A stretch of DNA of 64,000 bases from Flavobacterium zhairuonense (GCF_004352915.1 NZ_SJSY01000076.1:1-64000); one strand, 5' to 3'. Positions 33,303-41,961 are shown, counted from the first letter of the stretch. A program made the numbers and translations. Notes: a model not told the origin generated them from the letters alone.

Positions 33303-35183
33303 TTAAGCTTTCTTGTCTGCTTTCTCTTTTATTTTCATGTCTTTTTCATGCTGCTTCATATCTTTTGCATGCTGTTTCATTTGTTTTGCATGCTCTTTCA
33401 TGTCTTTTTCATGCTGTTTCATGTCAAGCTCATATTCTTTCATGTCTTGCTCGTATTGTTTCATATGATTTTCATACTCTTGAGAATCACTGCCAAATTT
33501 CATTTTCATGTCAATATTGAATTTGTCCATGTTCATATTGAATTTTTGCATGGCAATCTCATACTTTTCCATTTGTTTTTCAAAAATGGCTTCACGTTTA
33601 GACATGATTTCTTCCACTGCATTTCCGTATGCTTCCATAGCATCGATGTTAGGCTGAAATTTTTCCATTTTTTTCTCAAATTCTTCCATATCTTTTTCAA
33701 ACTGAGCCATTGCAACTTTGTTGTTTGGATCTTTTGGTGCTCTAGGAGGTTTAGGCATTTTTGACATATCAATTGCTGGAGCAGGAGGTAGTGGTCCGCT
33801 TGGGAAAACTGGTGCTACAGGAGGAACAGGAGCGACCATACCTGGAGCACTTGTCACACTTGGCGGAGCAGGTGCATCTGGAGCTTCAGGAGCATCATCT
33901 GAGTTTTTGAAATCGGTAATAACTACATTTTGAGTTTTAACCATTGTTGGAGTAGTAATGGTTTCGCCATTAACTAAAGTAATATTTTTAGTGCCATTAT
34001 CATTTGTATTCAATACAATATTGCACTCTTTTATTGCTTCAGAATTGTTTACTTGTAAAATTTGTTTTTTACCGTTTTCTTTGATAATCTGAATTTTAAT
34101 ACCTGTGATTTCGTTTTTACTGTTTCTTTTTAAATCTGAAATTAAAACATCAACATTATGTTCTGATTTTAGTTTTGTTGCTAAGTCTTTTAATTCCTGA
34201 TCTGTGGTTGATTTTGTGATTTTAAAAACCTCAGGATCTTGATTTTGTGTAGCAACAGTTTTTTCTGTCAAAGCCTTTTTTTCCTGAGCAATCGTTTTTA
34301 TTTGGAATAAAAATACAAAAGCTGCAAGGGCCGGAATTACAGCATAATATTTCCAGTAATTCCATTTTTTTGATTGATTTTTGTTTAACATGACAATTCG
34401 TTTTTTGATTAATGATTGATAAAAATGATTGGTGATTGCAACACAAGTTTCATGTGTTGTTATTTTTAAAAGGGTGTATTGATACGCTTTTTTGTCTGAT
34501 AATTTTTTTGATGCCTCATTGTCGGCGATGAATTCTAAATTTTGCAGAATTGCTTTTTTGTACAGCCAGATTATTGGGTTAAACCAAAAAAGAATACAGA
34601 AAACTCTAGAAATTATTACATCAACAGTATGGTATTGATCGCTATGTACTTTCTCATGTTCGAGAATACTTTGCAGTTCTGCTTCGCTGTACAGTGATGA
34701 GTTGTACACGATATAATCGAAATAAGAAAAAGGAGCAATGTTTTCTGTAACATCAACAAATTTGAAATCTTCTTGTTGCTTGATTTTCTTTCCTTTTAAA
34801 ACCGAATTTAGGCTGTAAAAATCGATAGCAAATTTCAGCATAAAGGCAGTAAAGCCGATAGCATAAATCGCCAGAGAAACTAAATTCCAGTTTATTTCAA
34901 AAGGTTCTTCTTCTATAACTTGCGGGGTGTAATTTGCAACATAATGATTGCTTACTGAAGAAGCAGTTTGAACAACAGGCGAATAAACTATTGGCGCCGG
35001 ATCAACCCAGATTACTTTTGTATAAATCACGAAAGGCAAAACCACTGAAGTGATTAATCCTGCCAATAAAAAAAATCGGTTGCTGGTAAAAAAAGTTTCT
35101 TTTCGCAACAAAAAGTAATAAGCAAAGTAAAATAAAGCTATTAAACTGCCTGATTTGATGATAAAGGTGAAAAGTGCTTCCAT
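33303..35183 (-). CDS. M56 (BlaR1/MecR1-like) metallopeptidase with charged repeat tail
   Basis: A 626-aa membrane protein. Three or four membrane segments flank the zinc-protease motif HEKVH (about 175-179, in ILEHEKVHSDQ), as in BlaR1 and MecR1, which sense beta-lactams and cleave their repressor. A segment near 275-295 anchors the periplasmic part. There is no penicillin-binding sensor domain. Instead the tail has a proline-rich stretch (about 430-480) and a Lys/His/Met repeat region from about 500 to the end, where MKQHEKDMK-like units recur about every 7 residues. It follows its BlaI by 5 bases. Confidence 0.88.
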   Translation of the reverse strand: MEALFTFIIKSGSLIALFYFAYYFLLRKETFFTSNRFFLLAGLITSVVLPFVIYTKVIWVDPAPIVYSPVVQTASSVSNHYVANYTPQVIEEEPFEINWNLVSLAIYAIGFTAFMLKFAIDFYSLNSVLKGKKIKQQEDFKFVDVTENIAPFSYFDYIVYNSSLYSEAELQSILEHEKVHSDQYHTVDVIISRVFCILFWFNPIIWLYKKAILQNLEFIADNEASKKLSDKKAYQYTLLKITTHETCVAITNHFYQSLIKKRIVMLNKNQSKKWNYWKYYAVIPALAAFVFLFQIKTIAQEKKALTEKTVATQNQDPEVFKITKSTTDQELKDLATKLKSEHNVDVLISDLKRNSKNEITGIKIQIIKENGKKQILQVNNSEAIKECNIVLNTNDNGTKNITLVNGETITTPTMVKTQNVVITDFKNSDDAPEAPDAPAPPSVTSAPGMVAPVPPVAPVFPSGPLPPAPAIDMSKMPKPPRAPKDPNNKVAMAQFEKDMEEFEKKMEKFQPNIDAMEAYGNAVEEIMSKREAIFEKQMEKYEIAMQKFNMNMDKFNIDMKMKFGSDSQEYENHMKQYEQDMKEYELDMKQHEKDMKEHAKQMKQHAKDMKQHEKDMKIKEKADKKA

Positions 35184-35188
35184 AACGA

Positions 35189-35557
35189 CTATTTTTCTTC
35201 TTTTGGATTTTCAATCATTGCTAAGATTTCTCGTAATTCGTTTGCCGAAATTTTTTCTTCCTTGGCAAAAAACGAAACCATACTTTTATATGAACTGTTG
35301 AAATAATTATCAATCGCAGTGCTCATAAAACCTTTTCTATATTCTTCAATACTCACAATTGGATAATATTGATGCGTATTTCCAAAAGCATTATGGCTGA
35401 CATATCCTTTTTCTTCAAGATTGCGCACAATAGTCGAAAGCGTGTTGTAATGCGGTTGTTCTTCAGTGATTTCAGCCTGAATTTCTTTTACAAAAGCTTT
35501 TTTAAGCTTCCATAAAATGTGCATTATTTCTTCTTCTTTGTTGGTTAATTTTTGCAT
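35189..35557 (-). CDS. BlaI/MecI/CopY-family repressor, copy 1
   Basis: A 122-aa winged-helix repressor: MQKLTNKEEEIMHILWKL, HYNTLSTIVRNLEEKGYVSH (recognition helix and wing) and a dimerising C-terminus with FFAKEEKISANELREIL. It differs from copy 2 at about 13 of 122 positions by my count, none in the core recognition helix. Its gene is followed after 5 bases by an M56 protease and is itself 39 bases after the other pair. No separate operator sequence is evident here, so it is probably transcribed from the promoter at 37.6 kb. Confidence 0.9.
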   Translation of the reverse strand: MQKLTNKEEEIMHILWKLKKAFVKEIQAEITEEQPHYNTLSTIVRNLEEKGYVSHNAFGNTHQYYPIVSIEEYRKGFMSTAIDNYFNSSYKSMVSFFAKEEKISANELREILAMIENPKEEK

Positions 35558-35596
35558 TATTTTGGTTTTGGCTGTTAATTAATGGGTTAGATGTAT

Positions 35597-37213
35597 TTAT
35601 TTTTTTGTTTCTATAATAACAACACCCTCTTTTGCTTCTTCTCCGTATTTTTTTATGGCATCTTTTCCAGTAAATACTGTTACAGTTTCCATCTTTAATT
35701 TATTCATATCATCAATAGTAACTATATTTTTCGTTTTAACTCCATCAACAATTACTAATGGTGGCAAATTATTAGAAACATTTGTCCCATTTCTTAAAAT
35801 CATAATACTGCTATTTGACTTACCATCACTATTTGTGCTTACGCTGACAGATGCATTAGCGTTAACATTTACATTTATATTATCGCTAGTATTTGTGCTA
35901 CTACTTGTAGTAACGCTTGTATGAGTATTATCAGTAGTTTTAACATCACATTTTACTTTAGAATTTTGAACATTTTTTACTTCAACCTTTCTTTCTTTAT
36001 TGACAACTTTTATCTGATTTTCTAGGTTTTCAGAAACAAAATCAATTTTTATAGATCCGTCATCTTCCGTTGTTACAACAATTTGGCAATCTTTAATAGC
36101 TTTGCTTCCATTAACCATAAAAGCTTGATTTTGTTCAGAGCCTTTTTTTGCTTCAACTTTAATAGCTGTAATTTCGTTGTCTGAGTTTCTTTCAACATCA
36201 GAAATAGAAGCTACAACATCATGTTTTGTCTTTAAATTTTCTGCAATTTCTTTTAACTGCTGATCTGTAGTTGTTTTTGTGATTTTATATGTGTCTACAG
36301 ATTTACTCTCTTTAGAAACTTCTCTTTTGCTTTCTTGCTGCTTTTCTTTTGCAATTACTTCAATTTGAAATAATAAAACAAAAGAGACAAGGGCTGGAAT
36401 TACAACATAGTATTTCCAAGAATTCCTTTTTCTTGATTGACTTTTGTTTAACATAACGATTCGTTTTTTGATTAATGATTGATAAAAATGATTGGTGATT
36501 GCGATACAGCTTTCGTGCGTTGTAATTTTTAAAAGCGTGTATTGATAAGCTCTTTTGTCTGATAATTTTTTTGCAGCTTCTTTATCAGCAATAAATTCCA
36601 GATTTTGAGCGATTGCTTTTTTGTAAAGCCAGATAACTGGATTAAACCAAAACAGCAGACAAAAAATGCGGGCTACCAAAATATCTGCAGTATGATTTTG
36701 ATCGCTGTGCACTTTTTCGTGCTCGATAATATTCTCTAATTCTGATGGAGTGTACATTGATGAGTTGTAAACTATATACTCAAAATAGGAGAAAGGAGCA
36801 ATATTTTCGTTTGTGTCAATAAATTTAAAATCAGCTTGTTGTTGGATTTTCTTTCCTTTTAAAACAGATTGCAGACTATAAAAGTCTAAAGCAAATTTTA
36901 TTAATAAGACTAAAAAACCGATGCCGTAAATGGCTAGAATAACATAGTTCCAATTGATTTCAAAAGTTTCATTTGGAATGTTTTGAGAAATAGGCACTTG
37001 GTTTAAGACAAAATTCGATACTCGAGTAGGGTTGACAAAAATTGTTTTGGTATAAACCAAAAGCGGCAATAAAGCAGAGGTTCCTAAACCTGCAAGTAAA
37101 AACCATCTATTAGTATTGAAGAATGTTTCTTTGCGAAGTAAAAAATGATAAACACAATAAAACATTACAACTAAACCGGCTGATTTTGCTATATATATGA
37201 AAAGTGCTGCCAT
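35597..37213 (-). CDS. M56 (BlaR1-like) metallopeptidase with TonB-plug-like tail
   Basis: A 538-aa paralogue of the neighbouring M56 protein, with HEKVH at about 163-167 and the same membrane layout through about residue 285. The tail differs: a serine/asparagine/threonine-rich region (about 420-470), then LPPLVIVDGVKTKNIVTIDD and EEAKEGVVIIETKK, which resembles the plug of SusC/TonB-dependent receptors. No penicillin-binding domain is present. It begins 6 bases after the second BlaI. The C-terminal domain is presumably the sensor or a docking site, which I cannot determine. Confidence 0.88.
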   Translation of the reverse strand: MAALFIYIAKSAGLVVMFYCVYHFLLRKETFFNTNRWFLLAGLGTSALLPLLVYTKTIFVNPTRVSNFVLNQVPISQNIPNETFEINWNYVILAIYGIGFLVLLIKFALDFYSLQSVLKGKKIQQQADFKFIDTNENIAPFSYFEYIVYNSSMYTPSELENIIEHEKVHSDQNHTADILVARIFCLLFWFNPVIWLYKKAIAQNLEFIADKEAAKKLSDKRAYQYTLLKITTHESCIAITNHFYQSLIKKRIVMLNKSQSRKRNSWKYYVVIPALVSFVLLFQIEVIAKEKQQESKREVSKESKSVDTYKITKTTTDQQLKEIAENLKTKHDVVASISDVERNSDNEITAIKVEAKKGSEQNQAFMVNGSKAIKDCQIVVTTEDDGSIKIDFVSENLENQIKVVNKERKVEVKNVQNSKVKCDVKTTDNTHTSVTTSSSTNTSDNINVNVNANASVSVSTNSDGKSNSSIMILRNGTNVSNNLPPLVIVDGVKTKNIVTIDDMNKLKMETVTVFTGKDAIKKYGEEAKEGVVIIETKK

Positions 37214-37219
37214 AAACGA

Positions 37220-37588
37220 CTATTTTTCTTCTTTTGGATTTTCGATCATAGCCAAGATTTCGCGTAATTCTGCCGCCGAAATTTTTTCTTCCTTAGCAAA
37301 AAACGAAACCATATTTTTATAAGAACTATTGAAATAATTATCAATAGCGGTTTTCATATACTTCTTGCTATACGCTTCTAAAGTTACAATAGGGTAATAT
37401 TGATGCGTATTTCCAAAAGCATTGTGCGCTACAAAACCTTTTTCCTCAAGATTACGAACAATAGTCGAAAGTGTATTATAGTGCGGTTGGTCTTCAGTAA
37501 TTTCTGCCTGAATTTCTTTTACAAAAGCTTTTCTAAGCTTCCATAAAATGTGCATGATTTCTTCTTCTTTGTTGGTTAACTTTTGCAT
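37220..37588 (-). CDS. BlaI/MecI/CopY-family repressor, copy 2
   Basis: A 122-aa winged-helix repressor nearly identical to copy 1 (HYNTLSTIVRNLEEKGFVAH). I chose the ATG at 37588 because AGGAG sits 4 bases upstream of it and a consensus promoter lies at 37606-37636; the 16-residue extension from 37636 would start inside the promoter. It is the first gene of the four-gene operon blaI-M56-blaI-M56. The three palindromes over the promoter are the likely binding sites. Confidence 0.9.
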   Translation of the reverse strand: MQKLTNKEEEIMHILWKLRKAFVKEIQAEITEDQPHYNTLSTIVRNLEEKGFVAHNAFGNTHQYYPIVTLEAYSKKYMKTAIDNYFNSSYKNMVSFFAKEEKISAAELREILAMIENPKEEK

Positions 37589-37605
37589 GTCTCCTAATTT
37601 TAATT

Positions 37606-37636
37606 CAAACTTACAACTATTTTTATAGTTACACAA
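37606..37636 (-). promoter_or_regulatory. Promoter of the BlaI-M56 operon
   Basis: On the minus strand, TTG (37634-37636), 20 bases, TAAGTTTG (37606-37613) fit the Bacteroidota consensus. The start codon is at 37588. Operator-like palindromes occupy the spacer and the -33 element. Confidence 0.7.
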
Positions 37637-37670
37637 CTATAAAATTAGTTATTTAACTATTTTTTAAGTT
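37615..37670. promoter_or_regulatory. Three tandem operator-like palindromes, 20-bp phased
   Basis: AACTA-6-TAGTT occurs at 37615-37630 and 37635-37650; AACTA-6-AAGTT, one change, at 37655-37670. Starts are exactly 20 bp apart. The first fills the promoter spacer, the second overlaps the -33 element. These are the probable binding sites of the BlaI-like repressors encoded just downstream. Confidence 0.65.
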
Positions 37671-37751
37671 TGAATTGCCATTTAGGCGCATGAAAATATT
37701 TCAATTTAAAATTAATAAATTGAATTTAAACGAGTTAAGTAAAAGTGAACT

Positions 37752-38972
37752 TTATGATTTTTTTTTGGTATCTACCAATTCATTAAGCCAAAAACAGCAA
37801 AGTAATGCTAGTAAACCCAGTGTCCCCATAATCAACCAATTGATTTGGTAGTCATAATGCGCAATAATTTCCAGTCCCGTTTTAGAACTGACAATATGAG
37901 CCAGACTGAAACTCATGGTGTAAAAACCCATATATTGGCCTTCCTGACCTTTTGGTGCGCGACTTAATGCTACCGCATTCACAAACGGGAAAGAGAAAAT
38001 CTCTCCAAATGTGAGCAATACAATACTAATTACAAGGATTCCAACCCAAGAATCAAACAGCAAAATAAAATAGCCAGCGGCAATAAAAAAGGAACCGTAA
38101 GCAATATTTTTAATTTTATTTACTCCTTTTCGCTCCAGAGTACTTACAATAGGCATTTCTAATAGAAATACTAATAAACCATTTATAGATAAAAGCATAC
38201 CAGTTTGAAATTCGCTAAGCCCAAATTTCTCATTATGATATAAAGGCAAAGTTGAAAATATTTGCAGAAAAACCATAAAAGTGACAAAACTGATAAAAAG
38301 CAGTAACCAAAAAGGTTTGTCTTTATAGATGGATTTTGGCAAATCTGATAAAACGATATTTTCGTTATTTATTGGTGTTTTCTTTTTTTCCTTAATATAA
38401 AATGCGAAAATTGAAATCGCAATCATACAAGTAATACCGTCAACCCAAAATAGGCCTTGATATCCCATTCCTATAATTATTAGTCCGCCTAAAGCCGGAC
38501 CAGCAGTGAAGCCAAGATTTACGGCCAAACGTACTAAAGACAATGCACGAACTCTGTTTTCTGGTTTTGCGTATATACTTAGAGACACAAACATGGCAGG
38601 ACGAAACATATCTGAAATTGCCATTATAATAAACATGGCGAAACACAATCCCCAAAATGTTGTAACAAATTGTAATAAGATAAATAGAATTCCGCTAGTA
38701 AAAAGACTGAAAATCATGATTTTGTAAAACCTAATTTTGTCACTCAATTTCCCTCCTAACCAGGAACCTAACATAGAACCTAATCCAAAGGAAACCATAA
38801 TCCAGCCCACTTCGCCATAAGTAAATTGTAAGTCTTCTTTTAAATATTTAGATAAAAAGGGCAAAACCATTGTTCCTGCTCTATTGATAAAGGTAATTAA
38901 TGCAAGAATCCAAACTTCGTGAGTGAAACCCTTAAAATTATTAATGTAGCGACCTAAGGCAGTTTTAAGCAT
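37752..38972 (-). CDS. MFS transporter, drug-efflux-like
   Basis: A major facilitator superfamily protein with about 12 membrane segments and the antiporter-type loop GSMLGSWLGGKLSDKIRF after the second segment. I start it at 38972 (MLKTALGRYINNFKGF), since the 15 extra residues from 39017 run into the divergent promoter at 39027-39057; the longer form is possible. Substrate unknown; the family includes multidrug and sugar exporters. Confidence 0.82.
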   Translation of the reverse strand: MLKTALGRYINNFKGFTHEVWILALITFINRAGTMVLPFLSKYLKEDLQFTYGEVGWIMVSFGLGSMLGSWLGGKLSDKIRFYKIMIFSLFTSGILFILLQFVTTFWGLCFAMFIIMAISDMFRPAMFVSLSIYAKPENRVRALSLVRLAVNLGFTAGPALGGLIIIGMGYQGLFWVDGITCMIAISIFAFYIKEKKKTPINNENIVLSDLPKSIYKDKPFWLLLFISFVTFMVFLQIFSTLPLYHNEKFGLSEFQTGMLLSINGLLVFLLEMPIVSTLERKGVNKIKNIAYGSFFIAAGYFILLFDSWVGILVISIVLLTFGEIFSFPFVNAVALSRAPKGQEGQYMGFYTMSFSLAHIVSSKTGLEIIAHYDYQINWLIMGTLGLLALLCCFWLNELVDTKKKS

Positions 38973-39026
38973 TGTAAAATTATTCTTATTTGCAACAAAG
39001 TTAGGAAACTTTGTCACGTTTTGCCG

Positions 39027-39057
39027 TTGTTGCTTTGTTACTTTTGAACTATTTTTG
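39027..39057 (+). promoter_or_regulatory. Promoter (TTG, 20 bases, TATTTTTG)
   Basis: TTG 39027-39029 and TATTTTTG 39050-39057. It fixes the start of the DUF1684 gene at 39073, since 39055 lies inside it. Confidence 0.65.
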
Positions 39058-39072
39058 CAGAAAATTTCTAAG

Positions 39073-39672
39073 ATGAAAAAAGCAATTGTACTTGTTGCAT
39101 TGATGATTTTGAATTTTGGCTATAGCCAAAAAAAGTTTAGTTACGCAAATGTTGCAAATTTTCAGACGACGATCAATTCTGAATATGCTGACGCTAAGAC
39201 TAGTCCGTTGATGGAAGAGGATTTGAAGACTTTTAAATCTTTAGATTTTTATCCGATTAACGGAAAATATTTTGTGGTTGCAAAATTTGAAAAGGCAAAA
39301 AATGAAAAAGTTTTCGAAATGAAAACTACAGGAACCAGAACTCCTAAATATATAAAATACGGAACCTTGTCTTTTACTTTAGAAGGAAAAGCACTGAAGC
39401 TGAATGTTTACAGAAGTATTGATCTTTCAAAACAAGAGCAATATAAAGATCATTTATTTTTGCCTTTTTCAGACTTAACTTGCGGAAAAGAAAGCTATAT
39501 CGGCGGAAGATATATTGATTTGAAAATTCCGAAGGGGAATACAATGGTAATCGATTTTAATCAAGCTTACAATCCATATTGTGCTTACAATCATAAATAT
39601 TCTTGTCCATTGGTTCCTTTAGAAAATGATTTGAATATTGAAATCAAAGCGGGAGTTAAAACATTTCATTAA
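39073..39672 (+). CDS. Exported DUF1684 protein
   Basis: About 199 aa with a signal peptide (about 1-18, MKKAIVLVALMILNFGYSQ). The C-terminal signature DFNQAYNPYCAYN, then YSCPLVPLENDLNIEI with AGVKTF, is that of DUF1684, whose function is unknown. The start at 39073 is set by the promoter just upstream. Its stop overlaps the TatD ATG by one base (TAATG). Confidence 0.85.
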   Translation: MKKAIVLVALMILNFGYSQKKFSYANVANFQTTINSEYADAKTSPLMEEDLKTFKSLDFYPINGKYFVVAKFEKAKNEKVFEMKTTGTRTPKYIKYGTLSFTLEGKALKLNVYRSIDLSKQEQYKDHLFLPFSDLTCGKESYIGGRYIDLKIPKGNTMVIDFNQAYNPYCAYNHKYSCPLVPLENDLNIEIKAGVKTFH

Positions 39673-40322
39673 TGGAATTCTTTAATTTTCATACGCATCA
39701 GTTTACAAATCAATCCAATGTATTGGAATTGGTTAATCAATATCCTCATGAATTCGATGCTTCTATTCCGTTTTATTCGATAGGCATTCATCCTTGGTAT
39801 ATTTCTGAAGAAAGACTGGAATCGGATTTGAAAATTATAGAAGAAAAACTGCAAACAGAAAATTGTTTAGCAATAGGCGAATGTGGATTAGACAAACGAA
39901 TAGAACAACCTTTTGAAACTCAGATTTCAGTATTTGAAAAACAGTTGACTTTGGCCGAAAAATATAAAAAACCAGTTGTCATTCATTGTGTTGCCGCTTT
40001 TCAGGAAGTGATAGAAATAAAAAAGAAATTGAAAATTTCTGTTCCAATGATTATTCATGGTTTTTCGAGGAATAAGCAAGTTGCAGAACAATTAATAAAA
40101 GAAGGTTTCTATATTTCATTTGGAAAATATCTTCTAAAAAACCCGGAGCTTAAAACCGTTTTTCAGAATATTCCAAATGATAAATTTCTGTTAGAAACGG
40201 ATACAATTGAAGAAAATATTCAACAGGTTTATGATTTAGCAGCAGCATATAAAGACTTAAATTTAAAAGAATTAAAAGGAATTATTTCTAGTAATTATAA
40301 AAGAATATTTGAGAAGAAGTAA
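39672..40322 (+). CDS. TatD-family metal-dependent hydrolase
   Basis: A 216-aa TIM-barrel nuclease-like hydrolase. Metal-binding residues are visible in FNFHTHQF (HxH, 6-8), the glutamate of IGECGLDK, the histidine of VVIHCVAAFQE, IHGFSRN and the aspartate of LLETDT. TatD enzymes are 3'-5' exonucleases acting on DNA or D-aminoacyl products; this one is about 40 residues shorter than E. coli TatD, as usual for Bacteroidota. It overlaps the DUF1684 stop by one base. Confidence 0.88.
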   Translation: MEFFNFHTHQFTNQSNVLELVNQYPHEFDASIPFYSIGIHPWYISEERLESDLKIIEEKLQTENCLAIGECGLDKRIEQPFETQISVFEKQLTLAEKYKKPVVIHCVAAFQEVIEIKKKLKISVPMIIHGFSRNKQVAEQLIKEGFYISFGKYLLKNPELKTVFQNIPNDKFLLETDTIEENIQQVYDLAAAYKDLNLKELKGIISSNYKRIFEKK

Positions 40323-40391
40323 GAAGTGAAATGTTTAAGGTAAAATATGTAAACCTGAAACAGAAAAATAAAAAACAACAAAAATTATAAT

Positions 40392-41108
40392 ATGGCAGAG
40401 TGGACAGAAAGAGCCGAGCTTTTATTTACAAAAGAAGGATTGGAAAACTTGCAGAAAGCAAATGTTTTAGTAGTAGGATTAGGGGGAGTTGGATCATTTG
40501 CAGCTGAATTTTTAGCGAGAGCCGGTGTAGGGAACATGACAATTGTTGATGGCGACGTAGTTGATATTACAAATATTAACAGACAATTGCCCGCTTTGCA
40601 TTCAACTGTTGGCGAACCAAAAATTACGATTGTTGGTGATCGTTTAATGGATATTAATCCAGAATTGAAATTGACTCGTGTAAAAGAATTTTTATCGCCA
40701 GAACGTGCTTTTGAAATCGTTTCGCCAGAGTTTGATTATGTTTTGGATTGCATTGACAGTATTACTCCGAAATTAAATTTGATTATTGCAGCAAAACGCA
40801 AAAGAGTCAAAATTATAAGCAGCATGGGAGCAGGAGGAAAGATGCTGGCATCTAAAGTGAAAGTTGCAGATATTTCGAAAACAATCAATTGTTATTTTTC
40901 AAAAACAATCCGTAAAAGATTGAAGGCAGCAAAAATCAATAAATTGAAAGTGGTTTTCTCTTCTGAAATCCAAAATGAAAAAAGCTTAAAATTAACTGAC
41001 GGAAAAAACTTCAAAAAATCTTTCTACGGAACAAACAGCTACATGCCTGGTTTATTCGGTCTTCATGCAGCGGAAACGGTTATTAGATATTTAATTTCGA
41101 AAGAATAA
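40392..41108 (+). CDS. tcdA: tRNA threonylcarbamoyladenosine dehydratase
   Basis: A 238-aa ThiF/E1-like enzyme. The ATP-binding loop VVGLGGVGSFAAEFLARAGV is at about 26-45, and NINRQLPAL and DCIDSITPK follow. TcdA converts t6A at tRNA position 37 to its cyclic form using ATP. The C-terminal part keeps KKSFYGTNSYMPGLFGLHAA, typical of the family. It follows the TatD gene after 69 bases. Confidence 0.9.
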   Translation: MAEWTERAELLFTKEGLENLQKANVLVVGLGGVGSFAAEFLARAGVGNMTIVDGDVVDITNINRQLPALHSTVGEPKITIVGDRLMDINPELKLTRVKEFLSPERAFEIVSPEFDYVLDCIDSITPKLNLIIAAKRKRVKIISSMGAGGKMLASKVKVADISKTINCYFSKTIRKRLKAAKINKLKVVFSSEIQNEKSLKLTDGKNFKKSFYGTNSYMPGLFGLHAAETVIRYLISKE

Positions 41109-41113
41109 TTAGA

Positions 41114-41288
41114 GTTGCTAAGATTCTGAGATTCTAAGTTGCTAAGATTTTATCTGAAAAACTTTGAAGTTCAGTTTCTGAGCACTTTAAAAGACTCGCA
41201 AGAACTTTGTTAAAGTTTTAAACTTTGACAAAGTTGTACGATAGCACAAAAAAAACTTAGCAACTTAGAATCTCAGCATCTTAGCAAC
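41114..41288. repeat. Nested inverted-repeat element with GCTAAG units
   Basis: Arms 41114-41146 and 41256-41288 (33 bases each, one mismatch) are built of short units such as TTGCTAAG and ATTCTAAG. Within the loop lies a second 33-base palindrome (41203-41235) of the CTTTGTCAAAG family. A degenerate single arm lies at 57717-57750. Confidence 0.75.
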
Positions 41289-41298
41289 TTAAAAAAAA

Positions 41299-41961
41299 AT
41301 GATTAAAACAGTAATTTTTGATATGGACGGCGTAATTGTCGATACAGAACCCGTTCATCGTTATGCCTATTACAAACAATTTTCAGAGTTAAATATTGAA
41401 GTTTCAGAAGAAATGTACACTTCATTTACTGGATTTTCGACTCGAAATACATTTCAGACTTTAAAAGGATTTTTTCCCGTAATCGACCAAGAAGTCGAAG
41501 ATTTGATTCAAAGAAAAAGAAGCATTTTCAATGATGCTTTTGATACGAAAGAAGATTTGTTTCTGTTAGAAGGTGTTGAAGATTTGATTAAAGATTTATA
41601 TGCGAATAAAATTCAGTTGATTTTAGCTTCATCGGCGGCAAAAGTTACAATTGAAAGAGTTTTTACAAGATTCAATCTGCATCAGTATTTTTCACATATT
41701 GTGAGCGGAGAAGATTTTCCACAATCAAAACCCAATCCAGCAATTTTCAATCATGCGGCTTCTTTGTCAATTGCGCCAAAAGAGGAATGCATTATTATTG
41801 AAGATAGCACAAACGGTGTTAAAGCGGCAAAAGCAGCAGGAATTTACTGTATAGGTTACAGAAGCGAAAATTCAAACTTGCAAGATCTTTCAGATGCTGA
41901 TTTGGTTATAAATCATTTCAGTGAATTAAATGCTCAAAAAATATCACAGATTACAGTCTGA
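41299..41961 (+). CDS. HAD-family phosphatase, beta-phosphoglucomutase-like
   Basis: A 220-aa haloacid dehalogenase superfamily protein: FDMDGVIVDTEPVH (motif I, aspartates 8 and 10), LASSAAKVT (motif II), KPNPAIFNHAA (motif III lysine) and IIEDSTNGVKAAKAAGI (motif IV). It has the helical cap typical of beta-phosphoglucomutases and sugar phosphatases. The substrate is not determined. It starts 10 bases after the repeat element. Confidence 0.88.
   Translation: MIKTVIFDMDGVIVDTEPVHRYAYYKQFSELNIEVSEEMYTSFTGFSTRNTFQTLKGFFPVIDQEVEDLIQRKRSIFNDAFDTKEDLFLLEGVEDLIKDLYANKIQLILASSAAKVTIERVFTRFNLHQYFSHIVSGEDFPQSKPNPAIFNHAASLSIAPKEECIIIEDSTNGVKAAKAAGIYCIGYRSENSNLQDLSDADLVINHFSELNAQKISQITV

Noticed and set aside
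33348..33764. Plus-strand open frame of 138 codons rich in Phe and His
   Set aside because: It mirrors the Lys/Met/His repeat tail of the M56 gene on the other strand.
37589..37636. Longer start for the second BlaI
   Set aside because: It would lie inside the predicted promoter; AGGAG precedes the inner ATG at 37588.
39055..39072. Longer start for the DUF1684 gene
   Set aside because: ATG at 39055 overlaps the TATTTTTG promoter element; the signal peptide begins at 39073.
41114..41288. CRISPR array
   Set aside because: Repeats are inverted, short and without unique spacers; no cas genes are present.
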